Notes under the pieces: generated by a model
Seen by the model: only the letters and a program-made list of their open reading frames with translations
Databases searched by the model: none
What the model was told of the DNA's origin: nothing
Program-made: the position numbers and the translations under genes
Assembly (NCBI GenBank): GCA_031279975.1
Contig: JAITHL010000110.1
Location: 1-37,488 of the forward strand
Reading direction: 5' to 3'
Origin: Treponema sp.
Lineage (GTDB): Bacteria; Spirochaetota; Spirochaetia; Treponematales; Breznakiellaceae
Length of the DNA stretch: 37,488 nt
Shown here: positions 26,871 through 35,339 of the stretch, in pieces
Numbering within the stretch: position 1 is the stretch's first letter
Layout of the letters: every line of letters starts with the position of its first letter

Positions 26871-29800
26871 ATGGCCATTACTCATATTCTTGAAGGGCTT
26901 GACCCGGATCAGCGGAAGGCCGCCACCGCGGAACGGAACGCGGTGGTCGCCGCCGGGGCGGGGTCGGGAAAAACCAAGGTGCTCGCGGCCCGGTATGCCT
27001 GGCTGGTCATGGAAAAGGCGTACCCGGTGGAGAGCATACTCGCCCTGACCTTTACCAATAAGGCGGCCAGCGAGATGTACGGACGTATTTATACCCTCCT
27101 GTTGGAACAGCGGGACAGCCCCTTGGCGCGGGAGGCGGTCAAGAATTTTCATAAGGCGCGGATAGGCACCCTGGATTCTTTCTGCGCCGCCATAGGGCGG
27201 ACCGCCGCCCGGCAGTACGGGATCAGCGCGGATTTCCGTATTGACGAAGCCGCGGTCCGGGAGCTGGCATTGAAGGCCGCGCTGCCCTTTGTGCTGGACC
27301 GCCGGGATAACCGCGCCCTCTCCCTGCTCATCGCCGAACGGAAGATCAAGACCGTGGCGGAGGAACTCTTTGCGGATATGCTCATCAAGTACAGCCCCCT
27401 AGGGAATCCCCTGGATTTCCAAACCCTGAAGGAACTGCAAGGCCGGGAATTGCTGGAACGGTGGCGGAAGGGCGCGGCCCGGGCGGCCTCCCTGGTACGG
27501 ACCCTGCGGGAAGCCCTGGGGGAAACCGCCAAGGGCGGCAAAACCCTGGAGAGCCTGCGGGAAATCCTCGCCGGTCCCGTGGAGGCCCCGGATATACAGC
27601 CCCTCTTGGAACAATACGGCCTCTTGCCCGCGCCGCGGGGGAGCGCGGGGTTAGGACAAGCCCCGGAGGACGCGCTCCGCCGGGCAGTCGCCGCGTATTT
27701 TGACTGGCTCTTCCGCCTGAAATCCGTGCCCCGCCGGGGGGGCGAGGCCCTTGCCCTGATTAAGGAATGTCTGGGGGAACTCAAGGAACAGGTCTATGAG
27801 GAGCTTGAATTAACGGCCAATACCGCGCTTCAGGGGGAGATCATCGCGGCGGTGTTTCCCCTGGCCGATGAGTTTCAGCGCCTCTGCAACCGGCAAAAGC
27901 GGGAGGCCGGGGTGTTGACCTTCCATGACGCGGCCCGCCTTGCCGTGGACGCCCTGATCCGCTATCCCGATATCCGGGCCCTCTATAAGCGGGATATCCG
28001 GGCGCTCATGATCGACGAGTTCCAGGATAACAACCGTCTCCAGCGGGACCTGATCTACCTGCTGGCCGAAGCGGAGGACCGGGCCGCCCCGGGGCTGCCC
28101 GGCCATGGGGAACTCTGCCCGGACAAGCTGTTTTTTGTGGGGGATGAAAAACAGTCGATCTACCGTTTCCGGGGGGCCGACGTATCGGTTTTCCGGAGCC
28201 TTTCGGACGCCTTCGCCCAGAGCCCTGGGGGAATCAACCTGCGCTTGCCGAATAACTACCGGTCCACAACGGAGCTGATACGGGCGTTCAACCGTATTTT
28301 CGGCGGAATATCCGGGACCGGCGCGGAGGCTTTGCCGGAAGCGCCCCTCCCGGCGGTTTTTCTCCCCGGGGATATGCCCCGGGACGCTTTTGAGGCAGCC
28401 TATACCCCGGCGGCATCCCCCCGGGAAGCGCTTGCGGGGAGCGCCGGGGCCGCCCCTTCAGCGGGGGACGGGGGGGCTGTTAATTTTTATCTTATTGATG
28501 AAGACCGTTTGGCGGAACAGGACCAGCGGCTTTCCACCCAGGAGCTGGAAGGGGCCTTTATCGCCTGGAAGATACGGCGGCTTATCGACTCAAATTATTT
28601 GGTAACCCTGCGCGAGGGCCCGGAGATCATCCGGCGTCCCTGTGTTTATACGGATTTCGCGGTACTCCAGCGTTCCTATACCCATCAGTATTTTCTAGAA
28701 AAACACTGCAAGGCCTTCGGGATTCCCTATACCGCTGACCGGCCCTCGGCGCTTTTTCAAGACGCCCCGGTTAACGATCTGTATAACCTGCTGCGGCTCC
28801 TGGCATACCCGGAGGACCGGATCGCCTATGGGGCGCTCATCCGTTCACCCTTTATGCGTTTAAGCGACGAGGTTTTCACGGTTTGTATGCTCGCCGGAGA
28901 CGCGGCGCCCTTTGACGAGGCCCTGGACGGCCGCATTCCCCCGGAGGAACTAGAACGCTTTCAATACTGCCGCCGGCGCTACCAGCGGGCCGCGGAAGCG
29001 GCAAGCCGGCTTCCCCTGACCGAACTGGCGGCCCTGCTCTGGTATCAGGAGGGCTGCCGGTATGAAACCCTCTGGTCGGCGGAGGCCCAGCCCTATGCGG
29101 GCCTCTTCGATCTGTTTTTTGAGCTTGCCCGGGACGCCCAGGAACGGGGCAAGACCCTGACGGATTTTCTTGATTATCTGGAGGGCCTGCTCAACCAGGA
29201 GGAACGGCTGGAGGACCTCCCGGTTCCCCAGGAAGGGGACGCGGGGGTTAGGCTCATGTCCATCCATAAAAGCAAGGGCTTGGAATTCCCGGTGGTCTTC
29301 CTCTATTGCGCTGGCGGGCGGGTTCAACATACCAGGAATGACAAGGCGGTTTACTATAGCGAAACCTGGGGGCTCACCATCAACATCCCCCCCGCTGACG
29401 AGCTGCCTAATCGCCAGGGGGGGAATTTGTTTTTTCAGATGCAACAGGCGGAGGAGGCGCGGAAGCAGGCGGCTGAACTGCGGCGGCTCCTGTATGTGGC
29501 CATGACCAGGGCGGAAAGCGCCCTCTATGTTACCGCCGCCCTGCCAAAACAGACTAAAGAGGAACAGGAACAAGAGGCCCCCCGCGCCGGGGAGCCGGGG
29601 GACGGCCCGCTCCGCCGCCGGCTGATCCAGCTCCGGGAAAAACGGCAGGGCCAGGCCGCCTCCTTTTTGGACCTGCTGCTGCCGGTTTTGGCGGCCCCCT
29701 CTGAAGCCGCGGCCTTTGGCGTACATCCTATTCCCCCCTGGACCAGGGAAGCCATCGCGGCCCTGCGGCGGCCCGGCCCGGGGGGGGCCGAAACGCCCGC

Positions 29801-30551
29801 CATGGCCGAGGCCGCGGAACGGGCCCGGCCCTGGTACCGGCAGGCCCGGCGGGTTCCCGATCCCGATGCCCTGGTAGAAACCCTTCGGGCCAGCGATCTC
29901 CACTGGGCCGCCGCGGACGGGGAGCGCGGCGGGAAGCCCCGGTCGCGGCCCGGTTGGGCGGTAGATCTTGACATCGACCGCATTATGGAAAAGGCGGGGC
30001 TTTTGGCCGAGGACTTTGGAACTATTGTGCACAGCTTTCTTGAGGCCCGTCTGTCTAACCGGAAGGCCCGTATTCCTCCGGGGATCGAAGCCAAACTGAG
30101 CGGGCGGGGCCTGCGGGATATTGAGGAGGCGGCCCGGATTATGGCCGGCGGCTTTTGCGATTCCCCCTTGGGCCGCAGCAGCGCGGCCGCGGCGTACCGG
30201 GAACCGGAGTTTCCCATCCTCACCCTGGCCCCATTCCAGGGCCGGCATGTTTCGGTAATCGGCCAAATAGATCTGGTCTTTGCGGGCGGCGCCCTTGAGC
30301 CGGAACTGGGCGGCCCGTCTGAGGGGGTGCGCGTGGTGGATTTTAAAACCGACCGGGAAGAACGCGCAAACCGGCATCTGGGCCAGCTGGCGGTTTACAG
30401 CCGGGCCGCCGGCGACATTTTCGGCAAACCGGCGCGGTCCTGGCTGTACTATTTGCGCAGCGGAAACTACGAGGAGCTTACCGTCCGTATCAAGGAGGTG
30501 GATATTGAAGCTATGGTCTACGCGGCGCTTACGCGGCCCCATAAACCATGA
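26871..30551 (+). CDS. AddA/RecB-like UvrD-family helicase-nuclease
   Basis: VVAAGAGSGKTKVLAARYAWLV, LALTFTNKAASEMYGRI, IDEFQDNNRLQRDLIYLLAE, GDEKQSIYRFRGADVSVFR, SIHKSKGLEFPVVFLY, C-terminal PD-(D/E)XK-like VVDFKTDREERANRHLGQLAVYSRA. Confidence 0.9.
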   Translation: MAITHILEGLDPDQRKAATAERNAVVAAGAGSGKTKVLAARYAWLVMEKAYPVESILALTFTNKAASEMYGRIYTLLLEQRDSPLAREAVKNFHKARIGTLDSFCAAIGRTAARQYGISADFRIDEAAVRELALKAALPFVLDRRDNRALSLLIAERKIKTVAEELFADMLIKYSPLGNPLDFQTLKELQGRELLERWRKGAARAASLVRTLREALGETAKGGKTLESLREILAGPVEAPDIQPLLEQYGLLPAPRGSAGLGQAPEDALRRAVAAYFDWLFRLKSVPRRGGEALALIKECLGELKEQVYEELELTANTALQGEIIAAVFPLADEFQRLCNRQKREAGVLTFHDAARLAVDALIRYPDIRALYKRDIRALMIDEFQDNNRLQRDLIYLLAEAEDRAAPGLPGHGELCPDKLFFVGDEKQSIYRFRGADVSVFRSLSDAFAQSPGGINLRLPNNYRSTTELIRAFNRIFGGISGTGAEALPEAPLPAVFLPGDMPRDAFEAAYTPAASPREALAGSAGAAPSAGDGGAVNFYLIDEDRLAEQDQRLSTQELEGAFIAWKIRRLIDSNYLVTLREGPEIIRRPCVYTDFAVLQRSYTHQYFLEKHCKAFGIPYTADRPSALFQDAPVNDLYNLLRLLAYPEDRIAYGALIRSPFMRLSDEVFTVCMLAGDAAPFDEALDGRIPPEELERFQYCRRRYQRAAEAASRLPLTELAALLWYQEGCRYETLWSAEAQPYAGLFDLFFELARDAQERGKTLTDFLDYLEGLLNQEERLEDLPVPQEGDAGVRLMSIHKSKGLEFPVVFLYCAGGRVQHTRNDKAVYYSETWGLTINIPPADELPNRQGGNLFFQMQQAEEARKQAAELRRLLYVAMTRAESALYVTAALPKQTKEEQEQEAPRAGEPGDGPLRRRLIQLREKRQGQAASFLDLLLPVLAAPSEAAAFGVHPIPPWTREAIAALRRPGPGGAETPAMAEAAERARPWYRQARRVPDPDALVETLRASDLHWAAADGERGGKPRSRPGWAVDLDIDRIMEKAGLLAEDFGTIVHSFLEARLSNRKARIPPGIEAKLSGRGLRDIEEAARIMAGGFCDSPLGRSSAAAAYREPEFPILTLAPFQGRHVSVIGQIDLVFAGGALEPELGGPSEGVRVVDFKTDREERANRHLGQLAVYSRAAGDIFGKPARSWLYYLRSGNYEELTVRIKEVDIEAMVYAALTRPHKP

Positions 30552-30620
30552 GACTGCGGCTCCTAAAGAAACCCTCACGCGGGCAAAATTTGGAGGCCCC
30601 GGCGGGGGGCGGAGCCCCAC

Positions 30621-30754
30621 AGGAACCGCTGATTAACTTGACGCCGGACCTCCGGTCCGCGATCAGCGGTTCCCGCGCGCAAATGCGGGTAAGAAGCGAT
30701 GATTTCGGACTATAGTCCGCATCCTCGATTGGATTTAATCATCGCTTCTTTAAG
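30621..30754. repeat. Family-1 three-hairpin element, diverged inverted copy with nested palindromes
   Basis: AGGAACCGCTGATTAACTTGACG...ATCAGCGGTTCC; AAGAAGCGATGATT...AATCATCGCTTCTT; contains CGGACCTCCGGTCCG (30645-30659) and CGGACTATAGTCCG (30706-30719). Confidence 0.85.
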
Positions 30755-30832
30755 GGGGGACCGGGGGGCCTTTCGGCCCCCCGGCGGGGGTGTTGCGGGG
30801 GTAGAACCCCCGCAGAGGTTGCGGAGCCCCCG
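30752..30832. repeat. GC-rich multi-hairpin module (copy)
   Basis: CCGGGGGGCC-TTTC-GGCCCCCCGG (30761-30784) and GCGGGGGTAGAACCCCCGC (30795-30813), as at 9465-9516. Confidence 0.8.
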
Positions 30833-30873
30833 TTCCCTTGACAAAACACATAGTAATCCGGTAGGATTTATCC

Positions 30874-32976
30874 ATGACGGCCGGGCGCGAACTGCGGGAA
30901 AAAATCACCTCCGAGGCTGAACGCTTGGGCCTTACCCTGCTGGGCTTTGCGCCGGTGGAGCGCTGGCGGGAAACAGGGAACCAGAAAAAAGCCGCTTTCC
31001 CCCAAACTATTTGGCCCTGGAGCAAAACGGTTATTGTCGGAGGGCTGCCGGTTTTCTTGCCCATGGGCGAGACCACGCCGTCGAATCTGTACTCGGAACT
31101 GTACAACACCGCCAACCGTATTTTGGACGAGGCGGCTTACCGGCTGGCGAATATGCTCTATTCCCTGGGGCGCCGGGCGCACTTTTTTCCCCGGGACGGT
31201 TACGGTGAAATTGCCGCGTTAGTTGAAAAGCCGGAAGCGGCGTTTTCCCAGGTGATGGCCGCCAAATACGCGGGGCTGGGAACTATCGGCGCAAACCACT
31301 GCCTGCTCACCGAAGAATTTGGCCCCCGGGTGCGGCTGGTCTCGGTGATCACCGATGCGGAACTGTCCCCTGACCCGGAGCGGGAAAAAGAGTTATGCGT
31401 CATGTGCGGGCAGTGCGAACGCTCCTGTCCTATCGGCGCGTTTACCCCCCGGCCTGGTTCGCTTATCGCGGACATGGAAAAATACAAGTGCGCAAAGTAC
31501 CATCAATTTTTGCGCCAGGAATTGCGCTACCCCTGCGGGGTCTGTATAATGGCGTGTCCGGTGGGCAACGATAAAAAATTATATGCCGGGTACGCCGTTT
31601 CGGAAGAAGGGTTTTACCATTTGCAAAACTTCGGTTCCAGAGAACGGAACGCGACGGAATTTTATAGAGCCAGAAGGAGATTTATTATGGCAAACAGGAA
31701 TTACAAGTTCGAGACAGTGCAGGTTCACGCGGGGCAGGAAAAGCCCGACCCCGCCACAGACGCGCGGGCGGTTCCCATCTACCAAACTTCGTCCTACGTG
31801 TTCCCCAGTTCCAAGTCCGCGGCGGACCGTTTCGCTCTGACTGAAATGGGCAACATCTACACCCGGATCATGAACCCCACCTGGGACATATTCGAGCAGC
31901 GCATCGCCGCCCTTGAAAAAGGCGTGGCCGCTTTGGCGCTGTCCTCCGGGGCCGCCGCCACCACCTACGCGATTCAGAACATCACCCGCACCGGGGATCA
32001 CATTGTTTCGGACAATCAGATTTACGGCGGCACCTACAACCTGTTCGCCAACACCTTTAAAGACCTGGGCGTTGATACTACCTTTATTGACGGCAGCGAC
32101 GCCACCAATTTTGAAAAGGCGATTAAGCCGAACACCAAAGCGCTTTTTTTTGAAACCGTGGGCAACCCCAACGCCAGCATCGTTGACATTGAGGCGGTGG
32201 CCGCCATTGCCCATCGCCACGGCATCCCCCTCATCGTGGACAATACTTTTGCCACCCCTTACCTGCTCACCCCAATCGAATACGGCGCTGACATCGTTGT
32301 CCACTCGGCCACCAAGTTTATCGGCGGGCACGGCACGTCCATTGGCGGTGTGATTGTGGACGGCGGCAAATTCGACTGGGCCCAGAACGACAAATTCCCG
32401 GGCCTCTCAAAGCCCAACCCCAGCTATCACGGCGTGGTCTTTACCGACGCGGTGAAAAATCTTGCATACGTCATCAAGGCCCGCACTACTCTGTTACGCG
32501 ACACCGGTTCGGCCCTTTCGCCCTTTAACGCATTTCTGTTTTTGCAGGGCCTGGAAACCCTTTCCCTGCGGGTGGAGCGGCATATTTCAAACGCCCTCAA
32601 GGTGGTGGACTATCTCAAAAACCATCCGCAAGTGGAAAAGGTGAACCACCCCGTGTTAGCCGAACACCGGGATCACAAACTCTACGGGCGCTATTTCCCC
32701 AAAGGCGTGGGTTCGATTTTCACTTTTGAACTCAAGGGCGACGCTGAAAAGGCCAAGCGCTTTACCGAGGAACTGAACCTGTTTTCACTTTTGGCAAACG
32801 TGGCGGACGTAAAATCTTTGGTGATACATCCGGCTTCCACCACCCATTCCCAGATGAGCGAAAAAGAGCTGCTTGAAGGGGGCATCAAGCCCAACACGGT
32901 CCGGCTTTCTATCGGTACCGAGCACATTGACGACATCATCGATGATCTCAAGCAGGGGTTTGAGGCGGTGCGGTAA
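30874..32976 (+). CDS. Single ORF: QueG-like 4Fe-4S protein (aa 1-271) continuous with MetY
   Basis: CVMCGQCERSCPIGAFTPRPG and CGVCIMACPVGND clusters in first part; no stop codon before MetY start at 31687. Confidence 0.7.
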   Translation: MTAGRELREKITSEAERLGLTLLGFAPVERWRETGNQKKAAFPQTIWPWSKTVIVGGLPVFLPMGETTPSNLYSELYNTANRILDEAAYRLANMLYSLGRRAHFFPRDGYGEIAALVEKPEAAFSQVMAAKYAGLGTIGANHCLLTEEFGPRVRLVSVITDAELSPDPEREKELCVMCGQCERSCPIGAFTPRPGSLIADMEKYKCAKYHQFLRQELRYPCGVCIMACPVGNDKKLYAGYAVSEEGFYHLQNFGSRERNATEFYRARRRFIMANRNYKFETVQVHAGQEKPDPATDARAVPIYQTSSYVFPSSKSAADRFALTEMGNIYTRIMNPTWDIFEQRIAALEKGVAALALSSGAAATTYAIQNITRTGDHIVSDNQIYGGTYNLFANTFKDLGVDTTFIDGSDATNFEKAIKPNTKALFFETVGNPNASIVDIEAVAAIAHRHGIPLIVDNTFATPYLLTPIEYGADIVVHSATKFIGGHGTSIGGVIVDGGKFDWAQNDKFPGLSKPNPSYHGVVFTDAVKNLAYVIKARTTLLRDTGSALSPFNAFLFLQGLETLSLRVERHISNALKVVDYLKNHPQVEKVNHPVLAEHRDHKLYGRYFPKGVGSIFTFELKGDAEKAKRFTEELNLFSLLANVADVKSLVIHPASTTHSQMSEKELLEGGIKPNTVRLSIGTEHIDDIIDDLKQGFEAVR
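31687..32976 (+). CDS. metY: O-acetylhomoserine aminocarboxypropyltransferase/cysteine synthase-like PLP enzyme (internal start of the above ORF)
   Basis: ATG 31687 preceded by AAGGAG; KFETVQVHAGQEKPDPATDARAVPIYQTSSYVFPSSKSAADRF, VVHSATKFIGGHGTSIGGVIVDGG. Confidence 0.9.
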   Translation: MANRNYKFETVQVHAGQEKPDPATDARAVPIYQTSSYVFPSSKSAADRFALTEMGNIYTRIMNPTWDIFEQRIAALEKGVAALALSSGAAATTYAIQNITRTGDHIVSDNQIYGGTYNLFANTFKDLGVDTTFIDGSDATNFEKAIKPNTKALFFETVGNPNASIVDIEAVAAIAHRHGIPLIVDNTFATPYLLTPIEYGADIVVHSATKFIGGHGTSIGGVIVDGGKFDWAQNDKFPGLSKPNPSYHGVVFTDAVKNLAYVIKARTTLLRDTGSALSPFNAFLFLQGLETLSLRVERHISNALKVVDYLKNHPQVEKVNHPVLAEHRDHKLYGRYFPKGVGSIFTFELKGDAEKAKRFTEELNLFSLLANVADVKSLVIHPASTTHSQMSEKELLEGGIKPNTVRLSIGTEHIDDIIDDLKQGFEAVR

Positions 32977-32983
32977 GGGCCGG

Positions 32984-33892
32984 TTGACCGCCGCGCTGTG
33001 CGCGGACGCGCCCGCCGAATGCGCCGTAACCTTTGACGCTGACGGCGGAACCGTTAATCCGGCCAGCGTAAGGGTAAACAGCGGTGATAGGATCAGCGCC
33101 CTGCCGGAGACCGCCAAACAGGGCGGCGCCTTCAACGGCTGGTTTACCCAGAAAAACGGCGGCGGAACCGCCTTTACCGAAACAACGGCGGTTACCGCCG
33201 ATATAACGGTATACGCCAAGTGGACGGAAACGGCTCCAGGACTGGACGGCGGGAAAAAAGCGAAAACCGCCCTGCCTTTCCCCGAACCAACGGTAACGGA
33301 TGTCAATAATCCCCGTACTGCTACCAAGACCTGGACCAAAGGTCAATATAACAACTTTTCGGCCTATATTCTCAATAATCATGTCAGAATCGGCAATGCG
33401 TCCGCCCAAGAATACGGTCAGTTGATAGCTCAACTGGTTATCGGATGGCCTGTCAGCGAGACCATAACCGAATATAAAAAGTTGGAAGATGTGGCGCTCT
33501 ACCGGTACTGCGAGTGGCGCGAACCGAATAATATCCTGACCATAACCTTGAGCGATATAAACGAGAAATCGGTTAGCAACTCTATCACCACGAGCCTTGA
33601 AGTATCCGCTGGCTTGAACTTAGGGAGTATCGGCAATCTTGGCATCATGGCTTCTATTTCAGAGAAAACAAGCATAACCGTCAGTTTTCAAAAAGGAAAA
33701 AAAGTCTCCTCCGAATACGATTTAACCAAGTATGAACAGGATAAGCGGTACCAGGTTATCCTCACGGGGGCGTATACCCTGCGCAAACACACCTTCACGT
33801 ACACCGAAGGCGGCGTTGCTAAAACCGTTGCGGGAGGCGAATCCATCAATGTGGATCATGACAACATGGCGGTAATTCTAGTCCACAATTAA
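32984..33892 (+). CDS. Protein with one InlB/Listeria-Bacteroides-type repeat and a beta-rich C-terminal domain, unknown function
   Basis: VTFDADGGTVNPASVRVNSGDRISALPETAKQGGAFNGWFTQKNGGGTAFTETTAVTADITVYAKW; C-terminal alternating Ser/Thr beta pattern SNSITTSLEVSAGLNLGSIGNLGIMASISEKTSITVSF. Start (TTG 32984) uncertain. Confidence 0.65.
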   Translation: MTAALCADAPAECAVTFDADGGTVNPASVRVNSGDRISALPETAKQGGAFNGWFTQKNGGGTAFTETTAVTADITVYAKWTETAPGLDGGKKAKTALPFPEPTVTDVNNPRTATKTWTKGQYNNFSAYILNNHVRIGNASAQEYGQLIAQLVIGWPVSETITEYKKLEDVALYRYCEWREPNNILTITLSDINEKSVSNSITTSLEVSAGLNLGSIGNLGIMASISEKTSITVSFQKGKKVSSEYDLTKYEQDKRYQVILTGAYTLRKHTFTYTEGGVAKTVAGGESINVDHDNMAVILVHN

Positions 33893-33944
33893 CGGACGCG
33901 CCGCGGGCTTATCAAAAGGGTCCGCGAATGGACGGATGTCTGTT

Positions 33945-33976
33945 TAATCAGCGCTGCCCTTGGACAGCGCTGATTA
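33945..33976. repeat. Isolated family-1-like hairpin
   Basis: TAATCAGCGCTG-CCCTTGGA-CAGCGCTGATTA, perfect 12-bp stem. Confidence 0.75.
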
Positions 33977-34186
33977 CAGCGGGCTTTTTAAACAAAATCC
34001 GCGGATTAGATAGTGTTTGTCAATAAAGCAGGTTATTCTATTGATAGACCTTGCGTTTTCGCGATCTGGCATTTAGGCCGCGAAAATGCTGTTTTTAAGG
34101 AAGTCTGTATATAAGGCGTTCACATAATAGATAGACACTCGATAACAGATAAAAGAGAACAGGCGGCAAAGATGAACCGCTTAAAA

Positions 34187-34262
34187 ATACGTGTTTCGCG
34201 GTCCGTAGGTCGAGAAACCGCAAGGGAATCTCTGAAAACAACCGGTTTTTAGAGATTCCCTC
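34187..34262. repeat. Family-2 tail fragment, copy E
   Basis: ACGTGTTTCGCGGTCC..GAGAAACCGCAA, GGGAATCTCT-GAAAACAACCGGTTTTT-AGAGATTCCC (10-bp stem), shared core with copy A tail. Confidence 0.75.
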
Positions 34263-34385
34263 AATTTAATCAGTGGTTCCCGCGAACCTATGGTTCGATG
34301 TTTTTGCTCATTTCATTACGCAAAAACGGTTACGAGGCGATGATTTCGGACTATAGCCCGCATCCTCTATTGGATTTAATCACAA
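34263..34385. repeat. Family-1 element, diverged inverted copy
   Basis: GTTTTTGC-TCATTTCATTAC-GCAAAAAC (34300-34327) is the central hairpin with altered arms; CGGACTATAGCCCG (34347-34360); ATCCTCTATTGGATTTAATC. Confidence 0.8.
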
Positions 34386-34500
34386 GACTTGTTTACTAAG
34401 GCGGTTGGTTGCGGACCTTCGGTCCGATAACAAGTCCTGTGGTTTTTCAGGCTAAAGCCTTCAAAAATCACATTTTTAAGTGGAAGTTGTTTAATAACTC
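34386..34500. repeat. Family-2 multi-hairpin element, copy C
   Basis: GACTTGTT...AACAAGTC with nested CGGACCTTCGGTCCG (34412-34426), TGTGGTTTTTCAGGCTAAAGCCTTCAAAAATCACA, TTTTTAAGTGG. Confidence 0.8.
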
Positions 34501-34624
34501 ACCTTACGCGAAAGTGATTTTTATATCAAAAAAGCGGATAAATTTTTAAGAAAAGCCATATTTCAAGCATTTTTGAGGCATTTTCGGCCATTTTATATAG
34601 CCACTGCGTAACATGAGCTATTAA
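34497..34624. repeat. About 130-bp repeat, copy G
   Basis: AACTCACCTTACGCGAAAGTGATTTTTATATCAAAAAAGCGGATAAATTTTTAAG...ATATAGCCACTGCGTAACATGAG; about 10 mismatches versus copy F. Confidence 0.88.
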
Positions 34625-34661
34625 ATATTTTTCACGGTTTTCCGCGGGAAAACGAGAAAAA

Positions 34662-34722
34662 TAACAGGGCAACGCTGATTGCGGACCGGAGGTCCGGCGT
34701 CAAGTTAATCAGCGCTGCCTTA
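34662..34722. repeat. Family-1 hairpin-3 end, diverged
   Basis: AGGGCAACGCTGATTG-CGGACCGGAGGTCCG-GCGTCAAGTTAATCAGCGCTGCCTTAG; nested palindrome at 34682-34696. Confidence 0.8.
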
Positions 34723-34736
34723 GACGCTTCCCCGGA

Positions 34737-35330
34737 TTATCCGGTATTCAACAGGATTCTGCCCAGGTCCGCGACTATCGACGTGAAGTGATCAAGGCTG
34801 ATATTTTCAATTTCCACGGGAACCTGCGTGTATTCGAAGAATTCAAACAGGTCTTCCTCTGAAATGGGAAACACCCCCGTATCAAGCACAACAATCCTGT
34901 CAAAGTAGCAGAAATTCTGCCGGGCGTCCGTCTCGTCCCAGCCGTGGCCCTGCCGGTAAATCTCTTTCCAGAGTTTTAAGCCCCCCATAGTCAGATAGTA
35001 TACATTGCCTGTGGCGTCAATTTCCTTCTTCTTTTGGGGGCTCAACAGCAGCTCGGCGCAGTTGGCCGGTTTGGGATACACAACGCCGGACCGCCCGGTT
35101 ATGCGCGGCCATTCGGTGTGGCACATGCTTCCATAGAGGAGCATGGTTTTCCCGGCTCCGGGACCCGCGATTTTTTCCGCCACCGCCTGTTCCAGCCTAT
35201 CGGCGTGAACGTCCAAGCCGGGCGCCAGGTACTCAGTCTGTATATCCCGGCCTAAGCCGGAGATGATTTTGGGCAGAACCTTTTCCAGCTCAAACTGAAA
35301 AATCCCGCACGCGATACACCGCAGGGACAT
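34737..35330 (-). CDS. DUF1638-like protein
   Basis: MSLRCIACGIFQFELEKVLPKI...LDVHADRLEQAVAEKIAG...MLLYGSMCHTEWPRITGRSGVVYPKPANCAELLLSPQKKKE; family call from memory. Confidence 0.6.
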   Translation of the reverse strand: MSLRCIACGIFQFELEKVLPKIISGLGRDIQTEYLAPGLDVHADRLEQAVAEKIAGPGAGKTMLLYGSMCHTEWPRITGRSGVVYPKPANCAELLLSPQKKKEIDATGNVYYLTMGGLKLWKEIYRQGHGWDETDARQNFCYFDRIVVLDTGVFPISEEDLFEFFEYTQVPVEIENISLDHFTSIVADLGRILLNTG

Positions 35331-35339
35331 GGCCGCCTC

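Noticed and set aside
28950-30620. 556-aa minus-strand ORF (and 29525..30223 -)
   Set aside because: Antisense to the AddA/RecB-like gene with the same low-complexity composition.
31579-32331. 250-aa minus-strand ORF
   Set aside because: Antisense to metY, a very strong coding call.
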